Source: Pelecanus crispus
Taxonomy: Eukaryota; Chordata; Aves; Pelecaniformes; Pelecanidae
DNA length: 64,000 nt
Assembly: GCF_030463565.1 (NCBI RefSeq)
Contig: NC_134644.1
Coordinates: 114,083,684 to 114,147,683 of the forward strand
Direction of reading: 5' to 3'
The position numbers and the translations under genes are program-made. This document shows, one piece after another, positions 39,761-51,720 of this stretch. The stretch's first letter is position 1. Each line of letters starts with the position of its first letter. The notes under the pieces are model-generated. The model was not told the DNA's origin, made no database searches, and saw only the letters and a list, made by a program, of their open reading frames with translations.

Positions 39761-40589
39761 GTACTACAAGTGATCTTATAACTTAAAAACATTCATAAAC
39801 TAACATAAAATGGATGCAAACAAAAATGCTTGTCTGCATTTCAACACAAAGATCAATTGATACAGCCCTACACTTGTACATCTTTGAATAGTTCCTGATC
39901 AAAAAAAAAAAAAAAAATTAATTCTTTCTTTCCCATAGGAAGCTGAAATTCTTTCTCTAGAGAATCATCAACTTACTTAGCAAATTATCTTGCTAAAGAA
40001 AAGAGTTGGATTCTGAGTACCCCATCCAATAAATGGGCCGAGGAACGCTTCTGGATTAACAGCTCTATGACTCACTATGTGACATTCCTATCTCTATGTT
40101 GGAGAAACCAGAGCTGTATGACATCCTTCCAAAATCCTCATTTCTGGGGAAGAAAGAAGGTTATATATACGGTTGTTGCGGTTTGACCTGGCAGGCAGCT
40201 AAACACTACACAGCCGTTTGCTCACTCTCCCCCTCCCCAGTGGGATGGGGGCGTGAATCAGAAAAAAAAAGTAAAATCCAAACCACAGCACTATGCCAGC
40301 TACTAGGAAGAAAATTAACTCTATCCCAGCCAAAACCAGGACAATGGTAGAGGAGATATACGGTGTATTCTGCTCCCCAGAACTCTAAGTATGCAGAATG
40401 GATCTGTCATACAGTGTAGATGTTGCCATGAGTACTAATTCCCAATATTAGGACAGTTGTGCTGTGCATGGTGTAGAATGTAAATTCATAACTGTGTCCA
40501 ATAATGCATTTTATATCCATGTTATATGGTCATATATTGGGAAAAAATGGGACTATTATATGTTGTTATATTATACTTTTCATTTTTAG
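39761..40589 (+). other. CDH19: CDH19 intron 3
   Basis: This 829-bp intron has an A-tract at 39901-39917 and a short LTR copy at 40174-40343. Confidence 0.9.
40174..40343 (-). mobile_element. 170-bp internally deleted solo LTR of an avian endogenous retrovirus family, with 5-bp TSD
   Basis: The + strand reads TGTTGCGG at the left edge and CCAGGACA at the right, so it has TG...CA ends. The flanking pentamers ACGGT (40169-40173) and ATGGT (40344-40348) differ by one C/T change, as an aged target-site duplication would. Both ends match the longer LTR at 43258-43833: the left parts share CACACAGCC/CTACACAGCC and GCTCACTC, and the right parts share GAAGAAAATTAACTCTATCC. The central few hundred bases are missing and an A-run occupies the junction. 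From memory this is a common bird LTR whose sense strand is -, starting TGTCCTGGTTTTGGCTGGG. Confidence 0.8.
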
Positions 40590-40754
40590 GGGTCATCAGA
40601 ATGGCCTCCCAAATGGATAGAGAAACAAAAGATCAATATTTGGTCATCATCCAAGCTAAAGATATGGTTGGGCAAGCAGGGGCATTTTCAGCAACAGCCA
40701 CTGTTACCATCAACCTCTCCGACATCAATGACAATCCACCTAAATTTCAACAGC
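40590..40754 (+). CDS. CDH19: CDH19 coding exon 4: C-terminal half of EC2 and the EC2-EC3 linker
   Basis: This exon is 165 nt, phase 1 on both sides, with acceptor ATTTTTAG at 40582-40589 and a consensus donor GTGAGT at 40755. It encodes residues 205-259. It contains the MDRE calcium motif (SQMDRETKD), the conserved VIIQAKDM block, and the DINDNPP linker that coordinates calcium between EC2 and EC3. By my hand alignment to human CDH19 the 55 codons match without a gap. Its length is close to the corresponding exon of other type II cadherins, which I recall as 168 nt. Confidence 0.95.
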
Positions 40755-41479
40755 GTGAGTATAGGCTATTTACAGTAGTTGAAGTCTTGAGGAAATTTAC
40801 ATCTACTGTAGCTCTATTAAGTTTACTGGTGGGTCTTTTCAGAACAAGTCTGTGCTTTAACTACAACATACAGATTTAAAAAAAAAATTAAAAAAAAATC
40901 CCTCACAAAAGCTCAAAAATGAAGAGGAAAAGAAAACCTATCATTACAAAATACCTCAGGCTTGCTGGTTTTATCGTTAGGCTTTGGAGGCAGATGACTT
41001 ACTAAACTGCTTTCCATACAGTTTGCCCTAGCTAAGGCTAAAATCTGGGCAATGGGATATTTAGTACCATTTTCACTCACCTTCTTTCTTTTTCTCCTCT
41101 CTTCATTCTTTGCTGACAGATAAAGTAAACCTTTTGGCAAGTGATATGACCTTCTCTGTCCAAGAAGTTTCTAGCTGCTAGCTGGGCTGTCAGGAAGAAC
41201 AAGTGAATGTGGTTGTGAGGTTTTGCCCTCCACTTTTTTTCACCCTGTTGGTTTTCCTCAGCTCTTTATTTACTGCTAAAGTGGGCTGAGAGACGAGGCT
41301 GCATGAGTGGAAAGGTTGTCATCCCCTGCCCCCAAGATCTATCCATTGCCAGATTAGTTCCATTGCTCTAATAAAAGCTGGGGGCTTTCCCAAACTTTCT
41401 GAGAGCCTCAGGCCATCATAGCTACAGCAGCTATTAACCATGGCAGATCACTAAACTGTGCCAGTATTTGTTTCTTTAG
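40755..41479 (+). other. CDH19: CDH19 intron 4
   Basis: This 725-bp intron has no mobile element or other feature recognised. Confidence 0.9.
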
Positions 41480-41664
41480 GACTCTACTATATGACCGTCT
41501 CTGAAGAGGCTCCTGTGGGCACTACTGTAGGTAAAGTCTTTGCAGAAGACAGCGACATAGGGGAGAATGCAGCCATGAACTATTTCATTGAAGATGATAG
41601 CTCAGATGTTTTTGACATCATTACTAACAATGAGACTCAAGAAGGAATCATCGTATTAAAAAAG
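41480..41664 (+). CDS. CDH19: CDH19 coding exon 5: N-terminal part of EC3
   Basis: This exon is 185 nt, phase 1 in and phase 0 out, with acceptor CTTTAG before 41480 and donor GTGACA at 41665. It encodes residues 260-321. It shows the EC3 start (LYYMTVSEEAPVG), the DXD-type calcium motif within EDSDIGENA, and the block DIITNNETQEGI followed by VLKK. Downstream the frame reads through the donor for a few codons to a stop, which marks the intron. Confidence 0.94.
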
Positions 41665-42869
41665 GTGACATCTCAGAAACCTTCTAAAAATCTCTAAATA
41701 CTGGAAAGAATCCCCTCAAGCAAGTTGGATGTTTAAATAAGGCCTATTGCTTTGGATTCTACTATTTTTTCTTTCTTCAGGTTTTGTGATTTGATTGAGC
41801 TATTAAGGGGATAATAAGAAACATGCTTTTCTTTTGTTTGGGTTTTTTTTTGACTCATTTCTATTACTTCTGAATACAATAGTGGCAGCCAAAGTATCTT
41901 AATGTTATTCCTAGCTGTGCAACACAGTGCATCCCATTGTGAGAAAATGTTCTATCTCTTCTGTCCATCATCTGTAAAATCTTTATCAATAAATTGTATA
42001 TAATATTTCCTCACTTCCAACACCTCCTGTTAAACTTAACTCAAGCCAGAACGTATTACAGTATTAGATAGACAGTAGAGTTCTCGTTATGACATAGCTT
42101 TGAAAAGACACTAAATACACTCAAAAATATTCTAGTTTATGAAATAAGATATTTAAGAGGCTTTGATACTATATGATTTATTTTGGAATCACATAGGAAG
42201 ATTGCTGGGTCAATTGAGTCATCAGCTGAACTGATGATAGAGTTTGATAGTTTAGTGAAATCCAGGAGTCTGAAGAACTGAATGTTATAAATTTCATGGT
42301 TTGTTTTGTTTTGTTTTGTTTTGTTTTCTATTTGGATTCATTGCAGCTCAGGAAGGTATTTATTTCGTATTTTTTTTTAATTACAGAAGATAACGACTAT
42401 CTAAAATAGCAATATAACTACGTGTTTAGTAAACACTCACTGTTGCCTTCTGGAATGTATGTCCTTTAGAGACTAGATTTTAACATACTCAACACCTCCA
42501 GATTAACTGATTTGCATGGTTTATGTAAGAGTAAAGGATAGTGTTCACTAAGGTTACTCTTATGTTGGAAATACAAGTACTAATAGAAGTTGTTTTTCTT
42601 AGGGTTGACATTCTATGAGAAGACTTCTTTTACAGTGTTCTTTATAACATTAAAGCCAGCCTACATGTGAAAGCAAACAATGGCATAGCACAGTTTAATT
42701 TAAAAGTGTTTTTAATGTTAAAAAAGAAATCTTAGAAGTAACTATTTTTCAAACATTCCCAAAAGAAGGATAGCAATATTTTGTTTTTAACCTCACACCA
42801 CTTATTGAACTGTATTTAATTCAAATGTGGAGAAAGAAATATTCCATATCTCACTTTCTTTCTTAACAG
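41665..42869 (+). other. CDH19: CDH19 intron 5
   Basis: This 1.2-kb intron holds a TTTTG microsatellite at 42300-42327 and nothing else recognised. Confidence 0.9.
42300..42327 (+). repeat. (TTTTG)n microsatellite
   Basis: About five TTTTG units lie in intron 5. Confidence 0.9.
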
Positions 42870-43123
42870 AGAGTGGATTATGAGACCAGGAGGAGATACA
42901 GTATTCGAGCAAAAGTTGTAAACAGGTACATTGATGACCGTTTTCTGAAAGAAGGACCATTTGAAGATAAAACCATTGTCAAAATCAATGTGGAAGATGC
43001 TGATGAACCTCCAGTTTTCACCTTGGAGAACTATGTGATGGAGATTGCTGAAGCGGCTGTGAGTGGCTCCTTGGTGGGCATTGTAACTGCTAAAGATCCA
43101 GATGATGATGACTGCCCAGTCAG
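42870..43123 (+). CDS. CDH19: CDH19 coding exon 6: end of EC3 and start of EC4
   Basis: This exon is 254 nt, phase 0 in and phase 2 out. Its acceptor is CTTAACAG at 42862-42869, chosen over an AG two bases further on because only 42870 keeps the frame. The donor is GTACCT at 43124. It encodes residues 322-405 and part of 406. It starts RVDYETRRRYSIRAKV, the EC3 counterpart of LDRE. The EC3-EC4 linker reads DADEPPVF in place of DXNDNXP, which is the normal variant in type II cadherins. EC4 begins with AKDPDDDD, its DXD calcium motif. Confidence 0.95.
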
Positions 43124-43257
43124 GTACCTAACTTAAAATGTGAACAGGCCTCAAATATAAATGTAGTTGGGATTTCCAAAGGCTATTTCTGTTCCTTACC
43201 TTGGCTCATGATTACAGTTAATCATGCTTTCATTGTGACAGCCTAGGTTATTCTATG

Positions 43258-43833
43258 TGTAGTGGTTTAACCCCAGTAGACAGCTTAGGACCACACAGCC
43301 ACTTGCTCACTCCCCCAATCAGTGGGATGTGGGAGAGTAACAGAAGGGTAAAAATGCAAAAACTCCTGGGTTGAGATAAAGACAGTTTAATAATAAAAAA
43401 AAAAAAAAGAAAAAAACAACAAAGGGGAAAAAAAACCACACAACAAAACCCCAAGAAAAACAAGTGATGCAAAAAAACCCCAAACAATTGCTCACTCCCA
43501 GTTGGCTGATACCCAGCCAGTCCCTGAGCAATAGCAGCCCTGGCCAGCCTCCATCCCCTCCTGGTTTTATTGCTGAGCACGACATCATATGGTATGGAGT
43601 ATATCTTTGGTCAGTGCGGTCAGCCATCCCAGCTCTGTCCCCTCCCAACTTTTCGTCCACCCCCAGCCTACTTGCTGAGAAACAGAAAAGGCCATGATGC
43701 TGTGTAAGCACTGCTCAGCAGTAACTAAAACGTCTTTGTGTTATCAACACTGTTTTGGTCATCAATCCAAAACATAGCCCTGTACTAGCTGCTATGAAGA
43801 AAATTAACTCTATCCTAGCCAGAACTTAGGTTA
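43258..43833 (-). mobile_element. Solo LTR of an avian endogenous retrovirus family
   Basis: The left edge TGTAGTGGTTTAACC and the right block GAAGAAAATTAACTCTATCC match the short LTR at 40174. Between them lie segments I recognise from this bird LTR family: GGGTTGAGATAAAGACAGTT, a CATATGGTATGGAGTAT block, AAGCAGAAAAGGCC-like sequence, and GTAAGCACTGCTCAGCAGTA followed by TGTGTTATCAACACTG. An AATAAA lies on the - strand near 43564-43569. No internal retroviral genes adjoin, so it is a solo LTR. No clear target-site duplication was found, and the right end is diverged. Open frames across it are chance. Confidence 0.82.
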
Positions 43834-45581
43834 AATCCTGCCCCCTAGCCCAAAATCTAAATAAAGGAGCTTTGTCTGTGCATCTTTGCAATCACTTTGA
43901 GATGGGGTAATATTTTAAACAGTAGTCTGGAAGAGTCTGTGGATAACAGCAGAACTAGGATACCACAGCCAAACCTGTAAGTGCCTGGAGGTGTTCCAGT
44001 CTGTTCCTAATAACTTCTGGAGATATGGAGAGTTGGACTCATTGCTGGGAGGGAGTCAGGACAGCTCCCCTGGCATCTGCTCAGCTCAGCATGACCAAAA
44101 ATTTACAAATTCCCTACTTTTATCACAATTGCCCTATAGAGATATTATATTTAAAAAATCCCCCAGGCTTTTAATTTTGCAAAATAATTTTGCTGTTTCT
44201 TAAGGGAGAAAACAGGTAATTAATCTTTAACAGGAAGTTTATAATTAATATAGTTTCTTAAGTTACTCTATATCACTGTGTACTGTGCAATTTAGACAAG
44301 CTAGGATACAGGACCATGATGAGACATAAAATAACTTATGGTATGTATATTAATTTAGCAGATTCCTAATAGAAGAAATATATATATATAGCTACCTATA
44401 GTTACTACTTCAGAGGTTTAGTCAATGCAAGGCCATTTGCTACGATTTTGCATTCATTTACTGTTATTTAGTAAGCTAGTCATAGGTTAAATTAACTAAG
44501 AATAAATAAAAATATACATGCACCTTTTTTCTTTTTCAAAGAAAAAGGGGGTTGTGTTGTGGTTTATTTAGATGAATGCAGCATCTCATGTGAAAGATTT
44601 GAACACGGTGCATATCTATGACTTCTTAGTTTTAAATATTTTGATGGAACATGCTACAAAGTGAATATGTCTGCATAGTCCCAAAACAGTGACAGATACA
44701 TTGCTTCACTGAGTTTCTCTGAAACCGAGCATGTCACTTCTAATGTAAAGACATGTTTATTGGGCTAAGTGCCATGTGTATGAATCTAATTTTGAAACAA
44801 CTGCTATCATAAATGACAGCTGTTGCTCATAATACCAGAAACTGACTGTGTTGCATTGTGGACCCCAGTTCTCAAATAAACAAAGTAAACAAAGACATGC
44901 AACAAAACCTCACCACATCGATAATAAAAATAACTAAAAAAGTATTCAACATAGATTTTCTGAAAATTATCTGTCAAGACTCAGATTACCAAAAAAAACC
45001 CCAAACAAAAGAAAACACCAATGTCAGAACACTCTAAACAAGCTTTGGATGCAGAGAATGAGAAATACTCACATTAAAAAAAAGAAAAAACAAAAAAAGG
45101 AATTTTAAATCCCTAAAATAAAGGTTTATAAATGTCACATCTTTGGCTCAAATGATAAGAAATTTCACTGACTGTGTTGTGCTGGTTCCTTGATTTATCC
45201 TCTTACTGATTTTCAAAACAGACAAAATGTAACTATAAATAACAAGTTATAGAGCCATCCAACCACTGGCACATAATCTGAGCTGGAGTCCTAAGTGCCA
45301 ACAGGAGACAGAAAGACTTTGTCAAGCACAATTAAAGGTACAATAAAAGAGGGAATAATTGCATGTGGGAATTCCAAACTGGAATGGTAAGAACCTTTCA
45401 ACCTTTCAAACAGGTTTTATTTCCATGAAAAAAACTCTACTAGGACCTGTGACATACAGTCTTTTTTATGTGACGTGAAAAATATTTGTAAATATCCTTT
45501 CCATTTGAAACAATATCTTTGGTGTCTTTTTCAGTCCATCTCTGGCCTGTGACTAGTGGTTAGACTTTAACAATTTGAATG

Positions 45582-45614
45582 GTATGTATGTATGTACGTG
45601 TGCATGTGCATGTC
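45582..45614. repeat. (GTAT)n / GTGCAT simple repeat
   Basis: Four GTAT units degenerate into GTGCATGTGCATG. Confidence 0.75.
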
Positions 45615-46175
45615 TGCATACGGATGTAGCATCCAGAGCCTTTTAAGTGAAGCCTCAGGAACACCAGACTTGTTTGCAATCATCGCCTAGTTTATGAATT
45701 TGTACCCTATCTAGGTGACACCTCATTACAGATAGTTGCCTGTCTTTATAATGCCCATTCCCTTGGCATCAGAGCATGTCAGCAATGATAAAAAAGATTT
45801 GCCATTATACCTCCACTTAGCTGTTAGTATTATTCATTTCACAAGTGGCACTTTTTCTGTTTCTTTTCAACGAAGTCATTCACCTGCTGTGAGCCTGACT
45901 TAGAAGTAAGAATGAATAATGCATTTCAGATTCAGTTCACATTAATATAGATCTGAGACATATTTAGTTTTATAAAAAGAATAGCTTTGATCTTGGCAGC
46001 AGTGTATTTTAAATGTTTATAAGTGTACATTTTTCATGATTTCTGAGTTGTTGCAGCATGCATTTATATGTATATATGCACAGCTCTGTTTTCTCAAGTG
46101 ACAATAGATTTCTATGTCCTTGCTTCTGATGGAACATTTCAGTATTAGGGAATCTCTTTACTTTTTTTGGTGCAG

Positions 46176-46312
46176 ATACTCTATTGTCCACGGCATGCAT
46201 TTAAAGAAATTGTTCAGCATCAATGAACACAATGGAACAATCATTACAACTAAACCTCTGGACCGAGAGATAGCTTCTTGGCACAACATAACTGTTACAG
46301 CCACAGAAACAA
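46176..46312 (+). CDS. CDH19: CDH19 coding exon 7: central EC4
   Basis: This exon is 137 nt, phase 2 in and phase 1 out, with acceptor GGTGCAG at 46169-46175 and consensus donor GTGAGT at 46313. It encodes the second half of residue 406 to residue 451. It contains FSINEHNGTIITT, the EC4 calcium motif PLDRE, and an N-glycosylation sequon NIT in WHNITVTATE. The open frame extends upstream of the acceptor only by chance. Confidence 0.94.
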
Positions 46313-46619
46313 GTGAGTAAGAAATTTAAGGAACACTGTGCTTTATATACTGCAAACTGTAATTATCCTCTGAATATGCCTTCTTTTAAGTGGAGAATAC
46401 ATGCTTCTTTCTCATTATATTACTGTTGCTTGCTACATTAAGGAGCATTATTAAAATGAGTAGTTAAATAGAAGGGGAATGTATCTGAGCTCCAAGGTCC
46501 TGTGCTCTTTCATAAAAGATGACCTTATAAAAAAAAAAGGAAATTATAATAGGATCGAGACCGCAACACTTTCAAGTTACATTGAAGCATATGAATTGCT
46601 CCTGCAGTGCAAGATCTTA

Positions 46620-46704
46620 TGTTAAATTAGACCCTGGTTAATTTCACACCAGATTTCTGACTAGTGTGAAATTAGCCAGGGTCTAATTTAACACCAGTCA
46701 GAAA
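46620..46704. repeat. Near-perfect 30-bp stem with an overlapping alternative hairpin
   Basis: Arm 46620-46649 pairs with 46664-46693 at 29 of 30 positions, and the exception is a T-G pair. The loop is 14 nt. The loop and inner right arm (46654-46667) also pair with 46691-46704 at 13 of 14 positions, so two mutually exclusive hairpins overlap. No terminal element sequence is recognisable. Confidence 0.92.
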
Positions 46705-49628
46705 CCTGTGGCTCATTAATTGTGAATGTAAGACCTAAATCAGCTAGACTTCTCTTCAGTGACAATTAAATCTGTGAAGCATCCGTTATATAGATTTCAC
46801 CTGTCAGTTTGGTTTGAAAGTCAAATGCAAATTGCTGCTGTTTGTGCTTTTGGTGATCTGGTTGCCCTAACTCTGGGACAACACTCTAGAAAATTAACAG
46901 CTACTGATTTATAAGGCATCTTAACAGGATTATTGAAATATTATTTAAAAACTAATCACATCTATCCTCAGGAAGGAGAAAAAAACATATGAAACTACAG
47001 TCCAATCAATAAATCAGATAGGTTTTTCCCAAATAGTTTTAGCATTTTTTTTTTTAATCCTGAATCTCAGTTAAATGTTATTTTATTGCTAAGACTACTT
47101 TAAACACATATTCATAAATTGCATTGTTCCCAAAAGGGGACATTCCTTGTATATCTATAGAATATTACTGCTATAAGTCTAATATAGGATAGTCAGTAGC
47201 TGTTTTCATTGAAGTCTTTATCTTCTGTTTGGGAATTGACAGTATTTTCTTCCTTTTTAGTTTCTCTGCGAGTTTTTAAGCATGGATGTATTTTACTTCT
47301 CATGTTGTTGGGCAGCTGGCAGGGAAAATTGATCTCTGGCATATTTTTGTCATGTCTTGAATAGTGCTATGGAAACACAGCAGGATGACTTTGGTCTGGA
47401 CTTTTCTGTTCAGTTAAACAATAAAATAGGAAGAACCAAATGTTACAAATGAATAAGTGTCTCTTGTAGCAAAAAAAAAGTGTCTTTCACAGTAATGAAA
47501 GTTATTGTAGAGAAACCGAGCCCTCATTATCTTCATATTCTTATTCTTTATGTCTTTAATGATGATAAGGTCACTGTCTATAACACTATATTCAAAAGCA
47601 TTGAAGTTAGGTCACCTTGGTCTGGGCATACCTGAAATGATTTATGTTATGAACTAGTAGCATTATATTCCTTGAAATATAGTCATAACATACACTGTGT
47701 GTGTGAGGCATTTGGTGGATGACATTGTGGCTCCACTGAAGCCAAATCAAAATTCCATTAGAGTTCATCCACACAAGATATTCATTGCAGCTGAGACAGA
47801 TATTGAAACTGCATTACAGCAGCAACCTCCCTAGGGGCCTGTTGAGGTCCTGGTGTTCAAAAAAGGCACAAGCATTTTGCCTCCATTGTAATGACAGGGA
47901 TCAGAGATAAGTAAGAGGAGCTTGCCTCTATTATTGCAGATTTGTGGTGTGGATCATCCTATCCTCAAGCCATTGAGACAGCATGTTTAAAGGTACCCAG
48001 AAGTAAATTTAATTCATTGGACCTTAAACACAAGCAGTCAGAACCTGCAAACTGTTGAGTCTTATTCCACTTTATGCCTAAGATGGTTCTAGCTCAAAAG
48101 AAATTAAGTTTCCTTTGCTCAGTTTTTACTTGGTTGTAATCAGCTTCCACCTAGTACAAGGCTGAAGCATAAACAACAACATTCTAACTGTGCATGAGAG
48201 CTCTTAAGAAATCCTTAAGTCATCAGCTTTACTTAACACTGATTTACAGAATCAGATGAAGACTGACTGACAATTAATTAATTTAGAATAGGAATATCCA
48301 GTTCAGCTTTCTCTCTATTGAACTGTAAATGACCAACAAAAAAACCCAGTTATAACATCTGGCTTGAGCTTATTTTGATCCTTATTTCTCTATACGCCCA
48401 TTGGAAAAGTGCACTACCAGTCATAAGCTAACTTACCTGCAAGATAAACAGTCATTTTCCCACTGGGTCTTGCAGATGTCCTTTCATAGTGGCTTCTAGA
48501 CCTACTACATGACTGCAGAATTTACAGGTCTTTGAAGGTTTCAGTCATGGATCATATAACTAATTCCATTTAATTGTCACCCCACTGGTCATATATAATT
48601 TTGTTGACAGACTTCTAACATTTTAGATTAGTCCTTAAAAAAAAAAAAAAAGTGTCCATTTCCTTTAGGAAGTAAAGAAATTTGCTTTAGCCTAAATTAT
48701 AATTATAACAACAACTATTATTATTACTATCATACTGCAAGTACTGAGTTCTACTTTGTCTGTAGAGATGTTCACTGCTTTTCTTTTCACACAGCTCCAA
48801 AATAAGCAAGTTACTAATTTTGGTCCCTAGTAATTAAAATATCAACTTCATTCTTCACACTGATCCAGCCTATTGCACTTAATATCCTGTTCTCTCAGAC
48901 CTTGTTTTTCAATTTCTGTTCTCTCTCATAGAGATTATGACAAAGAAATTTTCTGCTCATTGAAAGATCTTTAGACTAATGTTGGATATGAGTACAATAG
49001 CTGTATTCAAATTCTGACAGCTATTTTCCCATGTAAGGGATAAAAGCCAAATAAGTGTTGCCTATCATCTTCCCCAACTGCAACCAAAGAAGTCACTCTG
49101 CTTCACCAAAAACCCTTCATTAAATATTTACCAGACACTGATTCCAAGAGTGGCTTTGTAATGTGTTGCTCCCTCCCAAAATAAAACATCTGTGATTTCA
49201 AAAAAATCAAAAACTTCCATACTGTTGTCTTCCAGCAGCAACGTGAGGAATGATCTTCCTTGTCATTTAACCATATGTTAAAGAAAAAAAAAACAAAACA
49301 ACCACAACACAACAACCCAAATATAGTAAGGAAGTAGAAAGAAGACTATTGCCAAAAATAAAAAAATACGAAAAGAAGGGTTATTTGGTGAAAGGAAACA
49401 GATGTGAATGGCAGCTCTATGCTGAAAGGTGTTATCCAAATGTTTGTGCAGGCAAAAGGTAGGCTTTAAAGCCAATATATTACTCATGAAGCTTATGAAC
49501 AAGGAAGTTAGGAACAGGCCAAGGTAGCTGGGTCCTTCCCATGCCACTTTGTATACAACTGAAGCCACCAAAGCCACCTGCCTCTTCGTAAGTGTTACAA
49601 TCTTTTCCTTTCAAAGCCAATCCAGCCA

Positions 49629-49712
49629 AATCTCTGCTCTACACATCCAATTCTGACTTAAGTAAAAGAGGAATCTCTGCCCTACACATCTAATTCTGAC
49701 TTAAATAAAAGG
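49629..49712 (+). repeat. Two-copy tandem duplication, 43-bp unit
   Basis: The segment beginning AATCTCTGCTCTACACATC at 49629 recurs from 49672 with only a few substitutions. It looks like a recent local duplication. Confidence 0.85.
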
Positions 49713-50583
49713 TTAAGTAAGTCCTACACTCTCGGTATTATTTCTAAAAGGGAGGTGTGCTACTTTTTATTTTTATTTAAAAGAATAAGCCAAGCACTGT
49801 TTCATTGCCTGCTGTATTATTATGGATGTTGGGATTCAACAGGAGAAATGTCATCCCACAAAGAAGTATTTTTGAGATGACTCTGACAGATCAGAAGCTT
49901 TGGTAAATTAGCACGGCTCTAATGATTTCACAGGGAGAATAGTAATGTGAAACTGCTGAGTATCTAGACCTTTATCTCTGTGGTAGATGCTTTTGCTGCC
50001 ATTTCCTTTGGCAAAAGACTCAAAGCTACCAGCACAGATTGCATAAGATCCAAGAAAACAAATGTTTGCTCCAAGCAACTAGTGAATTATACATTAAAAA
50101 AGAAATACACGAACCAACCAAACCTGTACAATTTGAAGTGGGGCAGAAACGAGTACTTTTGTTTTTTTTCTCTTAAAGGTCCATTTGACTAATTTAAGAA
50201 AATGCCTTAAGGACTTCTGAACAGGTCAGAAGCAGTGACACTAGCACCCATCATGAGGCATATTTTAACTATAATGAATATTCTTGTGAGTGTCATGCCT
50301 CTAGTTTAGACAGAGCAGATTAAGATATTGATAGATATTTAGGTTGATAAATATTTAGTATTCCTGGAATGTCTTAAGATTACTTTATTCACTGGAAAAA
50401 TATATTTATTATGGTCCTTACCCAACAACACATCCAAGTTAATGTGAATGTTACTGTTGCAATGAAACTTCTTGCCTACTAGAGTAATAAATTACATTGT
50501 GGGACAGGCATTTCTCAGAGTTATACCATGTAAGTAAGGGTTCAATGTGTTGATATGCGAAGGACTTCTAAGAGGTATTCAGT

Positions 50584-51720
50584 ATAGAATCATAGAATCA
50601 TTTCGGTTGGAAAAGACCTTTAAGATCATCAAATGAAATTGTAAACCTAACACTGCCAAGTCCACCACTAAACCATGTCCCTAAGTGCCACATCTACAAG
50701 TCTTTTAAATACCTTCAGGGATGGGGACGCAACTACTTCCATGGGCAGCCTGCTCCAGTGCTTAATAACCTTTTCAGTGAAGAAATTTGTCCTACTATTC
50801 AATCCAAACCTACCCTGGTGTAACTTGAGGCCATTTCCTTTCATCTTATCACTTGTTACTTGGGAGAAGAGACTGATACCCACCTCGCTACAACGTCTTT
50901 TCAGGTAGTTGTAGCAATAAGGCCTCCCCTCAGCCTCCTTTTCTCCAGGCTAAACAACCCCAGTTCCCTCACATATGACTTGTTCTCCAGACTCTTCACC
51001 AGCTTCATTGCCCTTCTCTGGACACGCTGCAGCACCTCAATGTCTTTCTTGTAGTGAGAGGACCAAAACTGGACACAGTATTCCAGGTGTGGACTCACCA
51101 GAGCTGAGTACAGGGGAACAATCACCTCCCTGCTCCTGCTGGCCACACCAGTCCTCATACAAGCCAGGATACTGGTGGCTTTCCTGGCCACCTGGGCACA
51201 CTGCTGGCTCATGTTCAGCCGGCTGTCTACCAACACCCACAGGTCCTTTTCCTCCAGGCAGCTTTCCAGCCACTCTTCCCCAAGCCTGTAGCGCTGCATG
51301 GGGTTGTTGTGACCCAAGTGCAGGACCTGACACTTGGCCTTGTTGCACCTCATACAGTGGGCCTCGGCCCATCGGTCCAGCCCCTCCAGATCCCTCTGTA
51401 GAGCCTTCCTACCCTCCAGCAGATCAACATTCCCACCCAACTTGATGTCATCTGCAAACTTACTGAGGGTGCACTTGATCCCCTCATCCAGATCACTGAT
51501 AAAAATATTAAACAGAACTGGCCCCAATACTGAGCCCTGGAGAACACCATTTGTGACCCGCCACCAACTGGAGTTAAATCTATTCACCACAACTCTTTGG
51601 GTCCAGCTATCCAGCCAGTTTTTTACCCAGCAAAGAGTACACCCATCCACACAATGAGCAGACAGTTTCTCCAGAGGAATGCTGTACCTGCAGATCTTCC
51701 TTCCCTTGGTTTCAGTAACA
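50584..51720 (-). mobile_element. CR1 LINE, 5'-truncated: ORF2 reverse transcriptase C-terminal part and 3' end
   Basis: On the - strand an ORF (51650-50901) encodes CR1 reverse transcriptase. It shows [20 protein letters not shown], the catalytic FADD in [11 protein letters not shown], and downstream [17 protein letters not shown], [20 protein letters not shown] and [16 protein letters not shown] blocks. It then ends in an early stop at 50901. The homology continues in another frame (50883-50668: [20 protein letters not shown] and ending [10 protein letters not shown]), so a small deletion near 50900 broke the frame. The 3' UTR follows, with a GATCTTAAAGGTCTTTTCC-type block and a terminal TTCTATGATTCTA octamer repeat at 50584-50600. 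The 5' truncation point near 51720 is approximate. It lies antisense to CDH19. Confidence 0.95.

Larger units (their letters stand above)
43124..46175 (+). other. CDH19: CDH19 intron 6
   Basis: This 3-kb intron contains a solo LTR at about 43258-43833, a short TA run near 44380 and a GTAT repeat at 45582-45614. No other gene was seen. Confidence 0.9.

Noticed and set aside
42872..43123. Alternative acceptor two bases downstream for exon 6
   Set aside because: It would break the reading frame; 42870 keeps the frame and the 254-nt family exon length.
43248..43711. Two - strand ORFs of 110 and 130 codons
   Set aside because: They lie inside the solo LTR and are mostly low-complexity Phe/Val/Leu from the A-rich tract; LTRs do not encode protein here.
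50975..51445. 156-codon + strand ORF rich in Ser/Pro/Cys
   Set aside because: It is the antisense shadow of the CR1 reverse transcriptase frame.
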